A stretch of 8,188 nt of DNA from DASSKW01 sp035701115 (GTDB taxonomy: Bacteria; Pseudomonadota; Gammaproteobacteria; Natronospirales; REEB76). The notes beneath the pieces are model-generated. The model worked only from the letters and a program-made list of their open reading frames with translations. It did no database searches and was not told the DNA's origin. Below are positions 6,064 to 8,188 of this stretch, one piece after another. Each line of letters begins with the position of its first letter. Within the stretch, counting starts at the first letter, position 1. The position numbers were made by a program, and so were the translations under genes. The stretch is taken from assembly GCA_035701115.1 (NCBI GenBank), contig DASSOA010000024.1, positions 1 through 8,188 on the forward strand. The letters are read 5' to 3'.

Positions 6064-6939
6064 ATGAAAAGCAGTCTTCCCTTGATGGCGATTATGGTAG
6101 TAGGTGCGGTCGCCCTGACCGGTTGCGGTTCCGATTCGGGGGGCGATTCAAGCGGCAGCAGCAGTGGCAGTGGCAGCGGCGGCAACACGGGCGGCAGTAG
6201 CGGAGGCGGCACCCCTGATTATTCCAGCAGCTTTATCACCAATGAAAGCGGCGAAGATTATTTTTCCCTGAGCGACACAAACCCCAATCATCTCGACGTG
6301 AACAATACCATCACGCTGAAGCAGGCAGCGACGGTGATGGCCTTTACCAGCGCCGAATACTCCGTGCTGGCGTACGCACTGGACAGCACCAATGCGCAGC
6401 TCTTCCTCAACGGATCAGCCTTCCAGGGTTATCTGTTGAACGCGACCAATGGTGGTACCGGTTTCTATCCAGTTAATGTGCCGGCAGGCACGTATTACAT
6501 CGGCGTGGTACCGGGACAAGGCTCGATTCCCGCCGGTTATGCGAATCATGGCTTTGACGAGATCTCCACCATATCGCTGCCAAACTGGCACACGGCGGGA
6601 AATGTTCCGCTGGCCGCCGGCGGTCAACCGCTCAGCTGGAAAGCCGCGAGCTTCACTATCGGCAGTTCAGCCTCACGCGAATACATCGAAACCGAAGGTA
6701 CCGGAACCTGGATGGTAATGGCCGATAACCAGTATCAGAGCTTCAAATCCACGTATTCGACAACCTACGGCGGACAATACAGTTATGTGTATGCGTGTGG
6801 CGGGCAGAACGGTGGCGCGGCATCCGAAATAGAATGCGAATTGCAACTGACGCCCGGCGCCTATTGGATGGTGTGGGTCAATGACACGTCAGGCTGGGCC
6901 GGCGGCGCCGGCAATGTACTGTTTTTTGCGCCGAATTGA
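6064..6939 (+). CDS. Secreted lipoprotein with Gly/Ser linker, unknown function
   Basis: A 291-residue protein with a clear type II signal peptide: basic start, hydrophobic stretch, and the lipobox LTGC with the lipidated Cys at 21. Gly at the next position gives no inner-membrane retention signal, so outer-membrane anchoring is likely. Residues 22-49 are an extended Gly/Ser linker. The rest is rich in Thr, Tyr, Gly and Asn with alternating hydrophobics, suggesting beta sandwiches. VPAGTYYIGVVPG (139-151) and LTPGAYWMVWVND (262-274) look like equivalent closing strands of two related domains, as in pre-peptidase C-terminal-like folds. Cys245 and Cys258 could form a disulfide. I do not recognise a named family. 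The ribosome-binding site is weak (GGGTAA). The gene appears monocistronic. Confidence 0.82.
   Translation: MKSSLPLMAIMVVGAVALTGCGSDSGGDSSGSSSGSGSGGNTGGSSGGGTPDYSSSFITNESGEDYFSLSDTNPNHLDVNNTITLKQAATVMAFTSAEYSVLAYALDSTNAQLFLNGSAFQGYLLNATNGGTGFYPVNVPAGTYYIGVVPGQGSIPAGYANHGFDEISTISLPNWHTAGNVPLAAGGQPLSWKAASFTIGSSASREYIETEGTGTWMVMADNQYQSFKSTYSTTYGGQYSYVYACGGQNGGAASEIECELQLTPGAYWMVWVNDTSGWAGGAGNVLFFAPN
6127..6210 (+). repeat. Low-complexity GGC/AGY tract coding the Gly/Ser linker
   Basis: An in-frame run of Gly and Ser codons (largely GGC, AGC, AGT) encoding residues 22-49 of the lipoprotein. Such tracts can change length by slippage without breaking the frame, so linker length may vary between strains. 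Confidence 0.6.
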
Positions 6940-6949
6940 ACAGACTGGC

Positions 6950-6985
6950 TGTCGGCGTGGGCCGACAAAGGCAGCCCACGCAGTC
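6950..6985. repeat. Divergent REP-like hairpin downstream of the lipoprotein
   Basis: GCGTGGGC (6955-6962) and GCCCACGC (6974-6981) form an 8-base-pair stem with an 11-base loop. The 23-base core matches the REP core at 7539-7561 at 18 positions. The outermost pair has changed from T-A to G-C, a compensatory change that keeps the stem. A second, overlapping perfect stem, TGTCGGC/GCCGACA (6950-6956, 6961-6967), excludes the first. There is no T-run, so a rho-independent terminator is unlikely, although the hairpin may protect the 3' end of the lipoprotein mRNA. Confidence 0.6.
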
Positions 6986-7057
6986 GCGGATACTGCGTGG
7001 TTCGCCGTGCCCGTCACGAGGTGATTTAAGGGCTCTGACCGTTATAATCCTTACTGT

Positions 7058-7081
7058 CGTCAGCCCAACTTACGCTTGCTG
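7058..7081. repeat. Half-REP with shared flank
   Basis: 24 bases starting CGTCAGCCCAAC match 8134-8157, the outer half of the right REP plus the adjoining CTTGCTG, at 23 of 24 positions. The inner stem half is missing or degraded (7041-7057). It directly abuts the stop codon of the small membrane-protein gene. Confidence 0.65.
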
Positions 7082-7082
7082 G

Positions 7083-7472
7083 TTAAATCGCTTTCTTCAA
7101 TCTTACTATTACATCGCCCATGCCGTGATCACGAAGGAAAAGAATCCAGTGCTGCTTACATGTAGAGCAATAATAATGGAGTCTGTTCCGATTCCCGGCA
7201 AAACCCGCGCGGATGAGGCGATCCTTTAATTCTGGAATTTGTTCCGGAAAAACGCCTTCACCGTAATCAGCCGGCCTGTTATCGCAGCAGGAGCTGCGCT
7301 TTGCGCTGTTTCCTGGGCGACGAAAAACAAAGAAATAAACAAATCCAAACCACTCTCCGATTACCTCAGTTGCCCTGATTAAAATCAGAAATACGCCCGG
7401 AACGATTAACAATATAAACGCAAGAATTGGCGTTATGATCTTACGGAGATTGTCTTCGGTATGTTTTTTCAT
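7083..7472 (-). CDS. Small membrane protein with CC...CxxC pattern, unknown family
   Basis: A 129-residue protein I do not recognise. It begins MKKHTEDNLRK, then has one long or two short hydrophobic segments (about 12-33 and 42-50). A polar C-terminal part carries Cys62-Cys63 and Cys102-x-x-Cys105. Four cysteines in two pairs could make a zinc ribbon or redox site in a domain on one side of the membrane. Its DNA is richer in A+T and in AAA/ATT-type codons than its neighbours, hinting at transfer. It lies among REP pieces: a half-REP abuts its stop and the RAYT element lies 57 bases upstream on the same strand. The ATG (7470-7472) has only a weak GAAG site. It could also be a spurious frame, but the membrane and cysteine layout favours a real gene. 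Confidence 0.55.
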   Translation of the reverse strand: MKKHTEDNLRKIITPILAFILLIVPGVFLILIRATEVIGEWFGFVYFFVFRRPGNSAKRSSCCDNRPADYGEGVFPEQIPELKDRLIRAGFAGNRNRLHYYCSTCKQHWILFLRDHGMGDVIVRLKKAI

Positions 7473-7529
7473 TCTGGTTCTTCACTGTTTTCGTCTGGAT
7501 TTCACGTAGCACATGTGGGCCGTAATAGC

Positions 7530-8096
7530 TCACGTAGGTTGGGCTGACGAAGGAAGCCCAACATCCAGTCGCTCTCCATAACCGGACCCGATGTCACTCG
7601 CACTGGCGCCCCAATCCGGGGCCACTAACCCTCGTTCAATATACGCATGCAAGGTCGAATGCGGCCAATCCGCGGGACGCGCAACAAGGCCATGCTTGAC
7701 CGCATTATAGTGAATGTAATCCACGTGTCGCGCCAAATCCGCTTCATCGCGAATCTGGTGTTCCCAATAGCGCCGCTGCCAGATACCCCGTTCGCGCTTG
7801 GCTTTGCGACTCTGTCGAACGCGCTCAACCGCCGCCAAACGTCGCGAGAACCCCGCTTTGATCAAAGCCCAACGCATGGGATAGTCCGCGTCGCCCTCCG
7901 GTAAGCGCCAGATCGTATGAAGGTGATCGGGCATGACCGCCATCGCCACGAGGTATAAGGGATGCAAACGCTTGACCTTACCCAAGACCTGTCGGAATTC
8001 TTCTATATGCCGCACGAGGAGGTCGGCGCGCCGGTCCGCTAGATTGACGGTAAAGAAATATGTCCCGCCAGGGACGAGGGCTCTTCGATAATGCAT
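7530..8096 (-). CDS. REP-associated tyrosine transposase (RAYT, Y1/IS200-like)
   Basis: A 188-residue single-strand DNA transposase of the Y1 HUH class. RAYTs cut and join REP hairpins and are thought to spread them. The family blocks are in order: GGTYFFTVNLADRR (10-23), MPDHLHTIW with the HUH histidines 58 and 60 (55-63), WRLPEGDADYP (63-73), WQRRYWEHQIRDE (106-118), and YIHYNAVKHG (127-136), where Tyr127 is the probable catalytic tyrosine. Most relatives have NPVKHG; here Pro is Ala. The length is usual for the family. The left REP lies inside the coding frame and supplies the last residues, LDVGLPSSAQPT, with TGA immediately after it. The ATG (8094-8096) has a poor ribosome-binding site, and any promoter would overlap the right REP. 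It looks intact and possibly active. Confidence 0.9.
   Translation of the reverse strand: MHYRRALVPGGTYFFTVNLADRRADLLVRHIEEFRQVLGKVKRLHPLYLVAMAVMPDHLHTIWRLPEGDADYPMRWALIKAGFSRRLAAVERVRQSRKAKRERGIWQRRYWEHQIRDEADLARHVDYIHYNAVKHGLVARPADWPHSTLHAYIERGLVAPDWGASASDIGSGYGERLDVGLPSSAQPT
7533..7568 (+). repeat. REP, left arm of the RAYT element
   Basis: A 36-base unit beginning CGTAGG. The GTAG tetranucleotide (7534-7537) sits 5' of a hairpin with 8-base arms GTTGGGCT and AGCCCAAC (read on the minus strand) and a 9-base loop. A GTAG-type tetranucleotide beside the hairpin is the known mark recognised by RAYTs. It is the perfect reverse complement of 8115-8150. Confidence 0.9.
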
Positions 8097-8114
8097 TGTC
8101 CATTCACGTTCTTG

Positions 8115-8150
8115 CTGGATGTTGGGCTTCCTTCGTCAGCCCAACCTACG
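8115..8150 (-). repeat. REP, right arm of the RAYT element
   Basis: Perfect inverted copy of 7533-7568, lying 19 bases upstream of the transposase start. Its hairpin falls where the transposase promoter or leader would be, so the element may affect its own expression. The following CTTGCTG (8151-8157) is also found after the half-REP at 7075-7081. Confidence 0.9.
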
Positions 8151-8188
8151 CTTGCTGCATCATTCAAAGGCATTATTTTTGACGTCAG

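Larger units (their letters stand above)
7533..8150 (-). mobile_element. Complete REP-RAYT-REP unit (REPtron-like)
   Basis: The intact RAYT gene lies between two REPs in opposite orientation, with 36 identical bases at each end and GTAG marking both outer edges. This is the standard arrangement of RAYT genes with their cognate REPs. No target-site duplication is expected for Y1 enzymes, and none is seen. Outside the REPs the flanks differ. Confidence 0.85.

Noticed and set aside
6950..6981. Hairpin after the lipoprotein as an intrinsic terminator
   Set aside because: Both possible stems lack a following T-run on either strand. The sequence fits a REP relative better.
6936..7229. Plus-strand open frame of 97 codons after the lipoprotein
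   Set aside because: It crosses the REP hairpin and then runs antisense to the small membrane gene, without motifs or a ribosome-binding site.
8180..8187. TGACGTCA palindrome at the right edge
   Set aside because: An 8-base palindrome is common by chance, and there is no context beyond the window edge to give it a role.
1..8188. CRISPR array, toxin-antitoxin pair or defence island
   Set aside because: There are no regularly spaced direct repeats, no Cas proteins and no recognisable toxin, nuclease or defence ATPase domains. The repeats present are REP elements.

Overview
The window looks like a moderately GC-rich proteobacterial chromosome, most likely from a gammaproteobacterium. That guess rests on the REP/RAYT elements (REP hairpins with their Y1 transposase), the gene style and the Shine-Dalgarno sites. 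Nothing here identifies a genus. There are no rRNA, tRNA, CRISPR or phage structural genes.

Left part (1-2792), all minus strand, reading from right to left: a GNAT acetyltransferase, a class I SAM methyltransferase, a phosphatidylserine synthase (pssA), a small cupin, a lipocalin-like protein, and the first 33 codons of a DMT/EamA-type permease cut off by the window edge. Gaps from GNAT to the lipocalin-like gene are 2-21 bases, and one ribosome-binding site overlaps the preceding stop codon. This looks like one transcription unit around one recognisable membrane-lipid step (PssA). The partners are generic families and their substrates cannot be read from sequence.

Middle part (2793-4369): an intergenic region with an inverted-repeat cluster and a promoter separates that operon from a divergent two-gene unit on the plus strand, a MarR-family regulator and a VOC (glyoxalase/bleomycin-resistance fold) protein with a 4-base ATGA overlap. 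A MAPEG-family membrane protein converges on it from the other side. Just upstream of MAPEG lies a decayed REP-associated tyrosine transposase with at least two frameshifts and a lost N-terminal third.

Right part (4870-8188): a seven-helix-like membrane protein resembling site-2 proteases (M50) but with HVLGH in place of HExxH, a secreted lipoprotein with a Gly/Ser linker, a cluster of REP-like hairpins (one divergent with a compensatory base change, one half-copy), a small AT-richer membrane protein with a CC...CxxC pattern, and an intact RAYT transposase bounded by a perfect 36-base inverted pair of REP sequences. The left REP is itself translated as the last residues of the transposase.

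The most distinctive content is the REP/RAYT family: one intact unit, one degraded unit and scattered REP pieces within 4 kb. The M50-like protein with the missing catalytic glutamate is the most interesting single protein. I found no convincing evidence of a wholly new multi-gene system.
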